Below, piece after piece: positions 44,554-54,777 of a stretch of DNA of 64,000 nt. The notes beneath the pieces are model-generated. The model ran no database searches and was not told the origin of the DNA. It saw only the letters and a program-made list of their open reading frames with translations. The stretch is from VRUE01 sp963747765 (GTDB lineage Bacteria; Actinomycetota; Thermoleophilia; Solirubrobacterales; 70-9), in assembly GCA_963747765.1 (NCBI GenBank), contig CAVVGH010000002.1:87195-151194 (forward strand). Reading direction: 5' to 3'. The first letter of the stretch is position 1; each line of letters starts with the position of its first letter. The position numbers and the translations under genes are program-made.

Positions 44554-45365
44554 CGTCTGTGGCGCGGGTCCGGGACCGGGATTGCCGAGAGCAGCTCCTG
44601 CGTGTAATCGTCGCTCGGATTCGAGCAGACCCGGTCCGCGGGCCCCTGCTCGACGATCTTGCCGTTGTGCATCACGGCGATCCGGTCAGAGACGTGGCGG
44701 ACCACGCCGATGTCGTGCGCGACGAAGACGTAGGCAAGGTCCATTTCCCGCTGCAGGTTGCTCATCAGGTTGATGATTTGGGCCTGGATCGAGACGTCGA
44801 GCGCGGACACCGGCTCGTCGGCCAGGATCAGCTTCGGCCGGGTCGCCAGCGCGCGGGCGATCCCGATTCGCTGTCGCTGGCCGCCCGAGAACTCGTGCGG
44901 GTAGCGGTTGTAGTGCTCGGGCGAGAGGCCGACCCGGTCGAGCAGCTCCTGCACCTCGCGCTTCAGGTCCGCGCCGGAGGCGATCCCGTGAAGCCTCATC
45001 GGGGCACCGACGATCTGCACCACGCGCTGGCGGGGGTTGAGCGAGGAGAAGGGGTCCTGGAAGATCATCTGCATGTCGCGTCGCAGGGGGCGCATCTGGC
45101 GCTGGCCGAGCCCGACGAGCTGGCGGCCCTCGAAGCGAACCGAGCCGGAGGTCGGCTCGATCAGCTGCAGGACGGCTCGGCAGAGCGTTGACTTCCCCGA
45201 GCCCGACTCGCCCACGATCCCCAGGGTCTCGCCCTTCGCCACCGTGAAGCTGACGCCGTCCACCGCCTTCACGCGGCCGACCTCGCGGTCGAACAGCACA
45301 CCGGCCTTGATCGGGAAGTGCTTGACGAGGTCGGTCACCTCGAGCAGCGGGGAGGTGGCGGTCAA
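44550..45365 (-). CDS. oppF: Peptide ABC transporter ATP-binding protein (OppF/DppF type)
   Basis: About 271 aa from a TTG at 45365 that overlaps the previous TGA (TTGA). Begins MTATSPLLEVTDLVKHFPIK. Walker A GESGSGKST, Q-loop MIFQDPFSSLNP, signature SGGQRQRIGIARAL, Walker B LILADEPVSALDV and the His switch VFVAHD are all present. DLVKHFP with the inserted GVLFDREVGRVKAVDG is typical of OppF/DppF. It forms the cytoplasmic ATPase heterodimer with the OppD-like protein. The C-terminal region SAIPVPDP is the usual end before the oligopeptide-transporter extension, which is missing here. Confidence 0.92.
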   Translation of the reverse strand: MTATSPLLEVTDLVKHFPIKAGVLFDREVGRVKAVDGVSFTVAKGETLGIVGESGSGKSTLCRAVLQLIEPTSGSVRFEGRQLVGLGQRQMRPLRRDMQMIFQDPFSSLNPRQRVVQIVGAPMRLHGIASGADLKREVQELLDRVGLSPEHYNRYPHEFSGGQRQRIGIARALATRPKLILADEPVSALDVSIQAQIINLMSNLQREMDLAYVFVAHDIGVVRHVSDRIAVMHNGKIVEQGPADRVCSNPSDDYTQELLSAIPVPDPRHRR

Positions 45366-46395
45366 CTTGCTCGAGCCTCCGGTGCCCGCAGGCCGATCCG
45401 CCCATCCACCGTGCGGAGCTCGCGCTTCTGCTCGGCGCCGAGCCAGCAGCGGTCTCTGTGGTCTGGCGAGTCGGGCAGGCGGGACTCCAGCGCCGGAACC
45501 TTCAGACAGCGATCGAACGCATGCGGGCAGCGATCGCGGAAATGGCAGCCTCGCGGCGGCGCCAGCAGGGAGGGGGGCACGCCGGCGATCTGGGGCAGCT
45601 GGTCGTGGCGGTGCAGGTCGAGGCTCGGCAGCGAGCCGAGCAGGCCCCATGTGTAGGGGTGCCCTGGGTCGTAGAAGATCTGGTCGATGCTGCCCGCCTC
45701 GACGACCCGCCCCGCGTACATGACCAGCACCCGGTCGGCGTTCTCGGCGACCACCCCGAGGTCGTGGGTGATCAGGATCACCGCCATTCCCAGCCTGCTC
45801 TGCAGATCGTCGAGCAGGCTCAGAATCTGAGCCTGGGTGGTCACGTCGAGCGCGGTGGTCGGCTCGTCGGCGATCAACAGCTTCGGCTCGTTGGCCAGGG
45901 CCATCGCGATCATCGCGCGCTGGCGCATGCCGCCCGAGAACTCGTGCGGGTAGTCATCGACGCGCCGGCTCGGCTCGGGCACGCCGACCAGGCCGAGCAG
46001 CTCGATCGCCCTGGCTCGCGCGCTCGCCCGGGAGGTGTTCCGGTGGATGCGGATGGCCTCCACGATCTGATCGCCGATCCGGTAGAACGGGTGCAGCGAG
46101 CTGAGCGGATCCTGGAAGATCATCGCGATGTCGTTGCCGCGCACCTGTCGCAGGTCGTCGGCGCCCATCTGCAGCAGGTCGGTCCCCTCGTACATCACCC
46201 GCCCGGATATGGTCGTGTGCGGCCCACGCGTCAAGCCGAGGATCGTCATGTTCGCGACGCTCTTGCCGCAGCCCGACTCGCCGACGATGCCGAGCGTCTC
46301 GCCGCTCGCAATCTCGAAGGAAACCCGGTCGACGGCCTGGACCACACCGTCGTCGGTGTCGAAGTGAACGTGGAGGTCGGAGACTTCGAGCAGGC

Positions 46396-46399
<4 letters not shown>
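45362..46399 (-). CDS. oppD: Peptide ABC transporter ATP-binding protein (OppD/DppD type)
   Basis: 345 aa from the ATG at 46399, which overlaps the permease stop (ATGA). Motifs: Walker A GESGCGKSV, Q-loop IFQDPLSSLHPF, signature SGGMRQRAMIAMAL, Walker B LLIADEPTTALDV, switch LITHD. The C-terminal extension GCHFRDRCPHAFDRC is the Cys-rich end of OppD/DppD proteins. It pairs with the OppF-like protein to drive uptake of peptides or related substrates. Confidence 0.93.
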
Positions 46400-47361
<962 letters not shown>

Positions 47362-47385
47362 CGTGGCCGGCGATCGTCAAGGGCC

Positions 47386-47417
47386 GGCCCCGCCGCCCGC
47401 TTGGGGGCGGCGGGGCC
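47386..47417 (-). terminator. GC-rich hairpin between the binding-protein and permease genes
   Basis: A perfect 13-bp stem (GGCCCCGCCGCCC at 47386-47398 with 47405-47417) and 6-nt loop lies in the 82-bp gap inside the operon. There is no U-run. It is more likely a partial terminator or 3' stabiliser that lets the binding protein be made in excess than a full stop. Confidence 0.6.
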
Positions 47418-47443
47418 TCTGATCGAGTGGATCAGCCCTTTGG

Positions 47444-49246
47444 CTATGGAGTCGTAAGCGACGTGAATGAGAGATCCGTGTCGCCGTTGAACGCGTTGAC
47501 CACGTTGTTGACGTTCTTCGAGGAGATCGACGGGAAGTAATCCCAGATCCATGGGACCGCCGGTGCCTGCGCGGTCACCATCGTGTCGATTTCCCCCCAT
47601 GCCTGTGCCCGCTTCGCGGGGTCGCTGATCAACTTGGCACGGTCCATCGCCGCGTTGATCTTCGGCACGTTCAGCTGCGGCCAGTTGCTGTTGTTGACCG
47701 GCTGGATCGCTTCCCCGTTGAAGGTCGGGTCGAGGATCGTCTGCGGGTCGTTGAAGTCCTTCAACCACCCGACGTTGGGACAGATCGCGACGTCGGCCTT
47801 CGGCACGTTGCAGAACCTTGTGTACATCGTGTCGTGGGTGACCGGTCGGAACGTGACGTTGAAGCCGAGCTTCTGGAGGGTGTCGAGCTCCACTTCAGCC
47901 GTCTTGCGGCCGACCCCGGTGTCGTCGGAGACCATCAGCAGGCTCTCCTTGCCGGTGTACTTGCCGCTCGGGTATCCGGCCTTCTTCATGTAGCTGGCGG
48001 CCAGCTTCGGGTTGCCGCCGGGATCGGCCAGGAAGTCGAAGCCGGTCCCCTTATAGCCGCCCGCCTGCTCGAAGCCGGGCATTTCGGGCGGGATGAAGTG
48101 GGTCGCGATCGGGCCCACCAGTTCTCCGCCGCGGGTCAGCCGCAGGGCTTCGCGATCCGAGGCCGCGAGCACCGCCTTGCGGACGTTGATGTTGTCGAAC
48201 GGCGGCAGTGTGGTGTTGAGGGAGATGTAGCGATTGCCGCCCTGCGGCGCCAGCATCAGCTGGTTCCTGTACTTCTGCGACGCTTCCTTGAGCACCGGTG
48301 GGTCGGGCGGGAAGTCGCCGTTCACCTGCGATTCCCCGCTGAGGATCTTGCGCGATGCCGACGCCGTGTCGTTGAACCCCTCCTGAATGTCGATCGCGTC
48401 GAGATAGGCGGGGCGATAGTCGGTCGCGGGATCCCAGTTTGGATTGCGGACCAGCTTGATCTCCTTGCCCGGTGTGTACCCGGTCAGCTTGCCGGAGCTG
48501 TCGTTTTCGACCATGTAGGGCCCGGTCCCGACGAGATGCTGGCCGTAGGTCGAGGGACTTTCCTGATCGAACGGCTTGGCGTATTCCTCGGGCACCGGTG
48601 CGCCAACCGGCAGGGAGAGCGCCTGCAACGCGATTGCGGCGACCGGCTTGGTGAATTTCAGAACCAGTGTCCGGTCGTCGGGCGTCGTGATCCCCGGGAT
48701 GTCCGGCGCTTCGGCGCCTTTGTCGCCGGCGGCTTCTTCGGCCGCGGCAAAGCCGGTCAAATCGCCCAGGTAGGGCGAGAGGTATCCCGTCGCCACACCC
48801 GGTAGAAGACCGCGCTCAATCGCGTACTTGAAGTCCTCGGCTTTGATTTCGCGGTTGACCGGAGGGCTGTACTTGATGCCCTTTTTGATCTTGAACGTGA
48901 CCGTCTTGCCGCCGTCGGTGACCTTCGGTTCGCCTTCGGCGAGATCCGGCTGGGGCGTTTCGATCTCATCAGGGGGCCACGAGACCAGCGTGCGCTGGTT
49001 GGCGAAGTCCACCATGTAGGTGAACTGGTAATAGCCGGCACCCGGGTCGAGGTAGTCGACGTCGCCGGAGGCCAGAACCGTCAGGGTCCCGCCCTTCTTG
49101 GCATCGGCGGGAGCTTCATTGACCGGCGGGAACTGGTTCTGGGAGGCGCTTGTGCCTTCGCCCCCGCCCCCGCACGCCGCGAGGCCAATCGAGGCCATGA
49201 CCACGGCCAGCAGGAGCGACGCGATTCTCAACGACTGGATTCCCAT
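47444..49246 (-). CDS. Peptide-binding lipoprotein (SBP family 5, OppA/DppA type)
   Basis: 600 aa from the ATG at 49246 (AGGAAG upstream). Lipoprotein signal MGIQSLRIASLLLAVVMASIGLAAC. Mature features of SBP_bac_5: VDYLDPGAGYYQFTYM, KVTDGGKTVTFKIKKGIKYSPPVNREIKAEDFKYAIERGL, GTGPYMV, VRNPNWDP, NINVRKAVLAASDREALR and a C-terminal NSNWPQLNVPKINAAMDRA. It captures oligopeptides or similar ligands outside the cell for the DppBC channel. It is encoded between the two permease genes, an order (C-SBP-B-D-F) less common than SBP first. Confidence 0.93.
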   Translation of the reverse strand: MGIQSLRIASLLLAVVMASIGLAACGGGGEGTSASQNQFPPVNEAPADAKKGGTLTVLASGDVDYLDPGAGYYQFTYMVDFANQRTLVSWPPDEIETPQPDLAEGEPKVTDGGKTVTFKIKKGIKYSPPVNREIKAEDFKYAIERGLLPGVATGYLSPYLGDLTGFAAAEEAAGDKGAEAPDIPGITTPDDRTLVLKFTKPVAAIALQALSLPVGAPVPEEYAKPFDQESPSTYGQHLVGTGPYMVENDSSGKLTGYTPGKEIKLVRNPNWDPATDYRPAYLDAIDIQEGFNDTASASRKILSGESQVNGDFPPDPPVLKEASQKYRNQLMLAPQGGNRYISLNTTLPPFDNINVRKAVLAASDREALRLTRGGELVGPIATHFIPPEMPGFEQAGGYKGTGFDFLADPGGNPKLAASYMKKAGYPSGKYTGKESLLMVSDDTGVGRKTAEVELDTLQKLGFNVTFRPVTHDTMYTRFCNVPKADVAICPNVGWLKDFNDPQTILDPTFNGEAIQPVNNSNWPQLNVPKINAAMDRAKLISDPAKRAQAWGEIDTMVTAQAPAVPWIWDYFPSISSKNVNNVVNAFNGDTDLSFTSLTTP

Positions 49247-49311
49247 CGAGCTTCCTTTCTCTGGTCCAATTGCGGTGAACGTTTGCCTGATCGGCAAATG
49301 AGCCATCGAGA

Positions 49312-50289
49312 TCAAGACCTCCGATGTTTGGGATTGAGGGCATCTTGCAGGGCGTCCCCGACGAGATTGAAGGCGAGGACCGTGAAGAGAAGCGCCAGGC
49401 CCGGGAACAGCATGTACCACCAGGCCGAGTCGAAGACCCCCGTGGCGTCGGCGATCATCTGCCCCCAGCTCGCCGTGGGGGGCTGCACGCCGACCCCCAG
49501 GAAGGAGAGGGCGGCCTCATAGAGGATCACCTGGGGGATCAGGATCGAGGCGTAGACGATGATCGGCGCTGCGAGGTTGGGGAGGATCTCGCGGAAGACG
49601 ATGCGGCTGTTGGAGGCACCGGCGGCGCGCGCGGCTTCGACGAACTCCTTCTCGCGCAGCGAGAGGGTCTCGCCGCGGACGATTCTGGCGATGAACGTCC
49701 AACTGGTGACGGCGATGACGAAGATGACCACGCCGAGCCCGGGCTTCAACGTGCCCCCGAAGCAGCCGTTGCCGAACGAGCACGATGCCGCCAGCCCGGT
49801 TGCGAGGAGCAGATAGGGGATGGCAAGCAGGACATCCACCGAGCGGGAGACGACGGTGTCCACCCAACCGCGGCGGAAGCCGGCAATCAACCCGAGGGCG
49901 ACGCCGATCAGCACCGAGATGCCGGTGGCGAGGAAGGCGACGACAAGGGAAACGCGCGCTCCGTAGATGGTGCGGCTGAGAACGTCGCGTCCCAGCTCGT
50001 CGACGCCGAACCAGTGGCTCGAGCTCGGCCCGGTGGCAGTCCCGAACGAATCGAGGGCCGACCTGTCGAGCACGTTCGGGCCTGGGGCGCCGATCAGCGT
50101 GACGATGAGCGGCGCGACGATCGCCGTCAGCGTCAGCAGGACGAGGAACACGAGGGCCGCGAGGGCCAGCTTGTCCTCTCGGAATCGTCGCCAGAAGAGT
50201 CGCCCCGCTGAGTGCGTGCCCGGTGTGGCCTCGGGCAGCGCCGGCCCCTGGAAGGGTGCGACCGCATCTGTGGTGCCCCCGTTGCTCAA
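49312..50289 (-). CDS. dppC: Peptide ABC transporter permease (OppC/DppC type)
   Basis: 325 aa. It has a soluble N-terminus of about 35 residues, then RRFREDKLALAALVFLVLLTLTAIVAPLI (the OppC N-terminal helix), HWFGVDELGRDVLSRTIYGARVSLVVAF, the EAA loop REKEFVEAARAAGASNSRIVFREILPNLAAPIIV, and the ending NLVGDALQDALNPKHR. All are standard for DppC/OppC. It is the first transporter gene, 33 bp after the MFS gene, so the operon may start at the MFS promoter. A Cys pair (ASCSFGNGCFG) sits in an external loop. Confidence 0.93.
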   Translation of the reverse strand: MSNGGTTDAVAPFQGPALPEATPGTHSAGRLFWRRFREDKLALAALVFLVLLTLTAIVAPLIVTLIGAPGPNVLDRSALDSFGTATGPSSSHWFGVDELGRDVLSRTIYGARVSLVVAFLATGISVLIGVALGLIAGFRRGWVDTVVSRSVDVLLAIPYLLLATGLAASCSFGNGCFGGTLKPGLGVVIFVIAVTSWTFIARIVRGETLSLREKEFVEAARAAGASNSRIVFREILPNLAAPIIVYASILIPQVILYEAALSFLGVGVQPPTASWGQMIADATGVFDSAWWYMLFPGLALLFTVLAFNLVGDALQDALNPKHRRS

Positions 50290-50322
50290 GCCTCGCCCAT
50301 GCCTTTCGGGTCGCCGGGTGGG

Positions 50323-51615
50323 TTACGGAGCTTTCTCATTACCCCATATTCGCCACCCGGCATGCAACTCCACCATGACTTCGTCGTCGCCGGCCGGATC
50401 GGCATGGCCCTCGTCCCCCGACCACACACCTCGCAGAAGGGGGGCGGCAACGGCCGCTATGGCGACGATCCCGCAGCCGGCGACTGCGAGGGTCAGTCGC
50501 GGGTTGCCGAGCGTCGCGATGACGCCCCCCGCCATGAACCCAATCCCCGGCGTGGCCGCCCCCAGAGACTCCAGCACGCTTATCACCCGTGCCTGCATGC
50601 TCTGCGCGGTCAACTCCTGCACCGCGCTGACCATCACCACCCATTGCACCCCGTTGCCGATGCCGCCCACCATTGCTGTCACGCAGGCGACGGCCAGCGT
50701 GGGCGCCACCGCCATCCCGAGGTAGCCCGCCGCCACCGTCAGCGTGCTGAAGAAGAGCAGGTACTGGAGGCGGGCTCTCCGCAGGGCGGCGAACACCAGG
50801 CTGCCCAGGACCATGCCGACCCCCCAGCTGGCCAGCAGCAGTCCGTAGCCCGAGTCGCCCGCGCCGAGGGTCTCCTTGGCAAAGATCACCTCCACGGGGA
50901 GGACCGCGGCGAAGAAGACGAACGCGATCCCCTCCGCGGTCAGCAGCCTGCGCAGTGCGACGTTCTTCTTGATGTAGGCACCCCCGGCGCGCAGGCGTTC
51001 CCAGATGCGTCCCTGGTCGGGAGTTGCCTGGGCCAGCGGGCCAGCGGTCAGCAGGATCCAGGCGATCGCGTAGAACGAGACGGCGTCCAGCAGGAGCGCG
51101 GTCTGCACGCCGAACCCCGCGACCACCAGGCCGGCTATTGCGGGGCCGGCGGCGGCCGCTCCGGTGAAGGCGAAGTTGAGGATCGCGTTGCCGGCCCGCA
51201 GTTCGCCGGAGGGCTCGAGCATCGCCGCGGCGACGGCGCGGGTGAGGCTGCGCCCGGTGAGCGCCAGCGCCCCGTCGACCGCCGCCAGGGCGAAGACCGC
51301 GGCGAGCGAGAAGTGCGCTGAGAGGAGCGCCAAGCCCCCAAAGGCGGCGGCCTCGCCGGCGTAGATAACGGGCAGCACGAGGCGGGGAGGCGGTTGCTCG
51401 GCTCGCGCGACCAGGACCGGCGCCAGGACCGCCGGCAGGAAGCTCGTGCCGAGGAACAGGACAGCGGTTGCCAGAGCGCTGCCCGTGCGGTCGTAGACGA
51501 GGACCGAGAGGGCCACGATCCCCATCCAGTCACCCAGCTCGTTGACCGCGTAGGAGGTTGCAAGTCGCCGGAAGGTCGGCCTGCGGAGGGGGTCCAGCAT
51601 GTCCGCGCTAGGCAT
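50323..51615 (-). CDS. MFS transporter (MFS_3 / drug-efflux-like)
   Basis: 430 aa with about 12 membrane helices. Opening: MPSADMLDPLRRPTFRRLATSYAVNELGDWMGIVALSVLVYDRTGSALA, a pattern of the ENTS-like MFS_3 exporters. LPVEVIFAKETLGAGDSGYGLLLASWGVGMVLGSLVF is the mid-protein signature of the same group. The substrate is unknown, probably a siderophore or drug. The short hydrophilic tail holds acidic residues (SGDEGHADPAGDDEVM). The upstream region contains a set of TGCACA-type direct repeats that look like operators. The peptide transporter operon follows at 33 bp. Confidence 0.87.
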   Translation of the reverse strand: MPSADMLDPLRRPTFRRLATSYAVNELGDWMGIVALSVLVYDRTGSALATAVLFLGTSFLPAVLAPVLVARAEQPPPRLVLPVIYAGEAAAFGGLALLSAHFSLAAVFALAAVDGALALTGRSLTRAVAAAMLEPSGELRAGNAILNFAFTGAAAAGPAIAGLVVAGFGVQTALLLDAVSFYAIAWILLTAGPLAQATPDQGRIWERLRAGGAYIKKNVALRRLLTAEGIAFVFFAAVLPVEVIFAKETLGAGDSGYGLLLASWGVGMVLGSLVFAALRRARLQYLLFFSTLTVAAGYLGMAVAPTLAVACVTAMVGGIGNGVQWVVMVSAVQELTAQSMQARVISVLESLGAATPGIGFMAGGVIATLGNPRLTLAVAGCGIVAIAAVAAPLLRGVWSGDEGHADPAGDDEVMVELHAGWRIWGNEKAP

Positions 51616-51635
51616 GGCTGACCGCAGGTTCTACG

Positions 51636-51700
51636 TAGTTCTGCACATGGGTTCCTAGTAGTTGTGCACAAGATTTCCTGCAGATGCACAACTTTTCGCC
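51636..51700. promoter_or_regulatory. Operator-like direct repeats with a TTGTGCACAA palindrome
   Basis: TAGTTCTGCACATGGGTTCC (51636-51655) and TAGTTGTGCACAAGATTTCC (51659-51678) are imperfect direct repeats 23 bp apart, with a third related GATGCACAAC about 12 bp further on. The second contains the perfect palindrome TTGTGCACAA. Lying 20-85 bp upstream of the MFS gene start (51615), they fit binding sites of a dimeric repressor. The regulator is not identified. Confidence 0.5.
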
Positions 51701-51858
51701 AAGCTGTGCTACAAATCTTCCAAGTTCATTGAGCAGTTTCAGGAAGTAGTGCACGAGTTTTTAGGGCTTCAACGGAAAGGAACAGCATGGGCTGGCGCAA
51801 CTAGATCTTCTTCTGAGAAAGCAAACGCTCGTTGCGAGTATCGCTTTCTTTCTTCGAG

Positions 51859-51883
51859 GGGCGTCTCCACAGGGGACGCCTTT
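51859..51883. terminator. Candidate hairpin terminator in the intergenic region
   Basis: GGCGTC at about 51860-51865 pairs with GACGCC at 51875-51880, around a loop that includes CC/GG pairs and a bulged T, followed by TTT on the plus strand. No obvious plus-strand gene ends here, so it may end a short untranslated RNA or be fortuitous. Confidence 0.3.
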
Positions 51884-52094
51884 CGTGCGTCTGGGGTCCG
51901 ACTAGGCCCCATTTCCGCAAATTGCAAAGTCTTGGCCACTTGATCTAGACGGGTTGCTGAGCCTTTGCTGACCGTCTACCGTGTTTGCAGCAACGAGCGT
52001 GTGCCGTAAGGGCCCAGTCGCCCAGGCGCAGGGAAGCGTCTTCCGTGCTGGAAGTCTCCCTGGGCTTGCAGACAGGCCGACCGGCCGGAAGACG

Positions 52095-53501
52095 ATGCCA
52101 GCAGAGCGACCGACACCGCTGATCATCACCGTCCAAGTCCTGCTGTTGTGCGGGGTCGCGGTTGTCGCCGGTTTGACCGCCTCGAGCGCGGATTGGGATT
52201 TCGCCCTGTTTGGCATCCTGCTGGGATTTACCGTCTTCAGCGATCTGACCGCGATCGAAACGAAGTCGAAGCTGAAGACCTCTGGCAGCTTCCTCGCCCT
52301 CGTCCTCGCGATGGTTCTTCTCGGCGGTCCGCCGGCCGCCCTGCTCGGCGTCCTGACGATCCTTGCCGGCTGGGCGCGCTGGCGCGATGCACCGCACTAC
52401 CTTCTCAACAACCTGCTCACCTACGCAACCTTTCCGCTGGTCGGTGGCGTCTTCTTCCACGCGGTGACCAATGCCGGCGGGGTGACGGCAGCCGATGCAT
52501 CGTTCTACACGCTTGTCTTCGCCACGTTCCTGGTGGCCCTGGCACTGAACTTCACGATGACTGGCTCATATCGGTGCTATGTAGAGCGCGACGCCTTCCT
52601 CCCGAAAGTGCGTGGAGTGCTCGTCCCGGTGCTGCCCTCGGAGCTTGCGGCGGCGATGATGGCTTGCGGCGTCGCCTTCATCTACCACGAGGTTGGCCTG
52701 GCGGCCGTTGCCCTGTTCGGCATCGTGCTGATCACCTTCCAGTACCTGCTCGGCGCGTTGCTCCTCTCCCAGGAGCGAGCCGGAGAGCTCGAGGTGCGTA
52801 CCAAGCAGCTGGCCAGCTTCCAGGTCGGGATTCTGAGCGCCCTGCTGCGCACCCTTGACCTGCGAGACCAGATGACCGCCCGCCACAGCGCCGCCGTCGC
52901 CCGCTACTCGCGCGCGATCGCGCAGCGGGCCGGATACTCGCGGCAGGAGGAGGAGCTGGTGCACATCGCGGCGCTCCTGCACGACATCGGCAAGTTCATC
53001 CTCCCCGATCGGATCCTCAAGGCGAACGTTCCGCTCACCGAGGAGGACTGGATGCTGATTCGGCGCCACCCACAGCAGGGGGCCCGGGTCGTCTCCTCTC
53101 TCGACGCGTACGGGCCGGTCGCCGAGATCATCCTCGCTCACCACGAGCGGATCGACGGCACCGGTTATCCGCGCGGGCTCGAAGCCGAGGAGATCCCCGA
53201 GTTGGCGCGGATCATCTCCGTGGCGGACACCTACGACGTGATGACCGCTCGCGACTCCTACCGCAAGCCGATGTCGAACTACGATGCGATCCAGGAGCTG
53301 CGCCGGGTCGCCGGTACGCAGCTCGACGCCCGCTTCGTCGACATCTTCATCGAGCTGCTCGAAGGCAGGGACGTCAGCTTCGAGCATGACGCGGCGGTCG
53401 ACTTCGAGAAGGAGCTGGCGCTCGAGGCGCGGATTGCCGAGACGGCAAGCCCCGTCGTCCACCTGGGGCGCTTCCAGGCTCCTGGTGTCAGCGTCGGGTA
53501 G
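52095..53501 (+). CDS. Membrane HD-GYP phosphodiesterase
   Basis: 468 aa from the ATG at 52095. The N-terminal 220 residues contain about six to seven membrane helices (LIITVQVLLLCGVAVVAGLT, FALFGILLGFTVFSDL, FLALVLAMVLLGGPPAALLG, LSELAAAMMACGVAFIYH-like segments), a 5TM/MASE-type sensor. A linker helix leads to the HD-GYP domain: QMTARHSAAVARYSRAIA, HIAALLHDIGKFILPDRI at about 293-310, IRRHPQQGARVV, ILAHHERIDGTGYPRGL at about 347-363 and ARIISVADTYDVMTA. This degrades cyclic di-GMP, so it may counteract the signal read by the PilZ glycosyltransferase at 25920. The stop codon lies within the 25-bp repeat array. Confidence 0.92.
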   Translation: MPAERPTPLIITVQVLLLCGVAVVAGLTASSADWDFALFGILLGFTVFSDLTAIETKSKLKTSGSFLALVLAMVLLGGPPAALLGVLTILAGWARWRDAPHYLLNNLLTYATFPLVGGVFFHAVTNAGGVTAADASFYTLVFATFLVALALNFTMTGSYRCYVERDAFLPKVRGVLVPVLPSELAAAMMACGVAFIYHEVGLAAVALFGIVLITFQYLLGALLLSQERAGELEVRTKQLASFQVGILSALLRTLDLRDQMTARHSAAVARYSRAIAQRAGYSRQEEELVHIAALLHDIGKFILPDRILKANVPLTEEDWMLIRRHPQQGARVVSSLDAYGPVAEIILAHHERIDGTGYPRGLEAEEIPELARIISVADTYDVMTARDSYRKPMSNYDAIQELRRVAGTQLDARFVDIFIELLEGRDVSFEHDAAVDFEKELALEARIAETASPVVHLGRFQAPGVSVG

Positions 53502-53595
53502 ACGGCTCCTCCTCCACTTCGGGTAGACGGCTCCCCCTCCACTTCGGGTAGACGGCTCCTCCTCCACTTCGGGTAGACGGCTCCCCCTCCACTTT
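53496..53595. repeat. Four tandem 25-bp repeats over the HD-GYP stop codon
   Basis: Units gggtagacggctcctcctcc... start at 53496, 53521, 53546 and 53571. Copies 1 and 3 share ctcctcctcc, while 2 and 4 share ctccccctcc, a 50-bp higher order. The TAG stop (53499-53501) is in the first copy and is repeated in the others. Confidence 0.9.
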
Positions 53596-53644
53596 GCGCA
53601 CGAGCGCCGTCCGCCGACGACGGGTCGGATACGGTTCGCCCTCG

Positions 53645-54679
53645 ATGCGCGCGGTCACATTTCAGGCCCCCGGTGAGGTCAGGCTCGAAGAGAAGCCAGA
53701 CCCCGAGATCATCGCCACCGACGAGGCGGTGGTGCGGGTCGAAGCAAGCGGGATCTGCGGTTCGGACCTCCACATCTACCACGGGCGCGTGCCGGTTGAG
53801 CCCGGCTTCACGATCGGGCACGAGTTCGTCGGCACCGTGCTGGCGATTGGGCCGGCGGTGGAGCGGGTCGCGGTTGGCGACCGCGTTCTGGGCTGCTTCC
53901 ACGTCGCCTGCGCGACCTGCACCGCCTGTCTGCGCGGCGACTACCATCGCTGCGAGCGCGGCCGCACCTTCGGCCACGGCTCCAAGTTGGGCGATCTGCA
54001 GGGTGCGCAGGCCGAGCAGTTGCTCGTGCCCCGCGCCAATCTCACCCTGCGGAGGGTTCCCGACGGCATGTCTGACGACGTTGCGCTGTTCGCCGGGGAC
54101 GTGATGGGAACCGGGTACCACGCGGTCGCCCATGCGGGAGTCCAGGCGGGCGACAGCGTGGCCGTGCTGGGACTTGGCCCGGTCGGACTCTGCGCGGTCC
54201 AGGCGGCGCTGGCAGCCGGCGCCGCACGTGTCTTCGCAATCGATTCGGTGGAGCAGCGGCTGGGAATGGCAACGCAGTTCGGTGCGGTCGCCATCCATCT
54301 CACCGAGGAGGACCCCAAGCGGGCGGTCCGGACCGCGACGGATGGTCGTGGGGTTGACGTTGTCGTCGACGCGGTCGGGGACCCGGCGCCGCTGGCGATG
54401 GCGATCAGCCTGGCCCGCGATGCCGGCACGGTGTCCGGGATCGGAGCCTACGCGGGTCGAGGTGAGGTCCCGCTCGGGCTTGCCTGGCTCAAGGGGCTGA
54501 CGCTGCGCCTCGGCCTCGCCAACGTGATCGCTCATGTGGACCGCGTGCTGGGACTGATCGAGGCGGGCCGGCTCGACCCCTCGCCGCTGGTCACGCACCA
54601 CATGAAGCTCGAGGAAGCGGCCGATGCCTACGCGATCTACGACCGGCGCGAGGCGCTGAAGATCGTTCTGACGCCCTGA
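53645..54679 (+). CDS. Zinc-dependent alcohol dehydrogenase family protein
   Basis: 344-aa medium-chain dehydrogenase: MRAVTFQAPGEVRLEEKPDP, ASGICGSDLHIYHG (catalytic Zn Cys), GHEFVGTV (catalytic His/Glu), structural Zn cysteines in CATCTACLRGDYHRCERG, then GDSVAVLGLGPVGLCAVQAALAAGA (NAD-binding). The end MKLEEAADAYAIYDRREALKIVLTP is typical. It oxidises alcohols, polyols or formaldehyde-type adducts; the substrate is unknown. The start MRAVTFQAP is the standard N-terminus. The last codons and stop are duplicated directly downstream. Confidence 0.93.
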   Translation: MRAVTFQAPGEVRLEEKPDPEIIATDEAVVRVEASGICGSDLHIYHGRVPVEPGFTIGHEFVGTVLAIGPAVERVAVGDRVLGCFHVACATCTACLRGDYHRCERGRTFGHGSKLGDLQGAQAEQLLVPRANLTLRRVPDGMSDDVALFAGDVMGTGYHAVAHAGVQAGDSVAVLGLGPVGLCAVQAALAAGAARVFAIDSVEQRLGMATQFGAVAIHLTEEDPKRAVRTATDGRGVDVVVDAVGDPAPLAMAISLARDAGTVSGIGAYAGRGEVPLGLAWLKGLTLRLGLANVIAHVDRVLGLIEAGRLDPSPLVTHHMKLEEAADAYAIYDRREALKIVLTP

Positions 54680-54709
54680 GCCGCTGAAGATCGTTCTGAC
54701 GCCCTGAGC
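54654..54709. repeat. 28-bp exact tandem duplication of the ADH 3' end including its stop
   Basis: CGCTGAAGATCGTTCTGACG plus CCCTGAGC at 54654-54681 is repeated exactly at 54682-54709. The first copy contains the gene's TGA (54677-54679); the second duplicates it in the untranslated region. Confidence 0.95.
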
Positions 54710-54777
54710 CCCGTTTTTGGACGGCGCCGTGGGCGCAGCGCGCTACCCTCAGTGTGGTGTCTAAGCACGGAGTTGCC

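Larger units (their letters stand above)
51616..52094. other. Long intergenic region with operator-like repeats and a hairpin
   Basis: 479 bp between divergent genes, AT-richer than its surroundings. Apart from the repeats at 51636-51700 and the hairpin near 51859-51883, nothing is recognised. Short frames (for example from about 51662) have no Shine-Dalgarno or family resemblance. Confidence 0.5.

Noticed and set aside
51662..51943. A small gene between the MFS and HD-GYP genes
   Set aside because: Low-complexity, AT-rich frame overlapping operator-like repeats, without a start signal.
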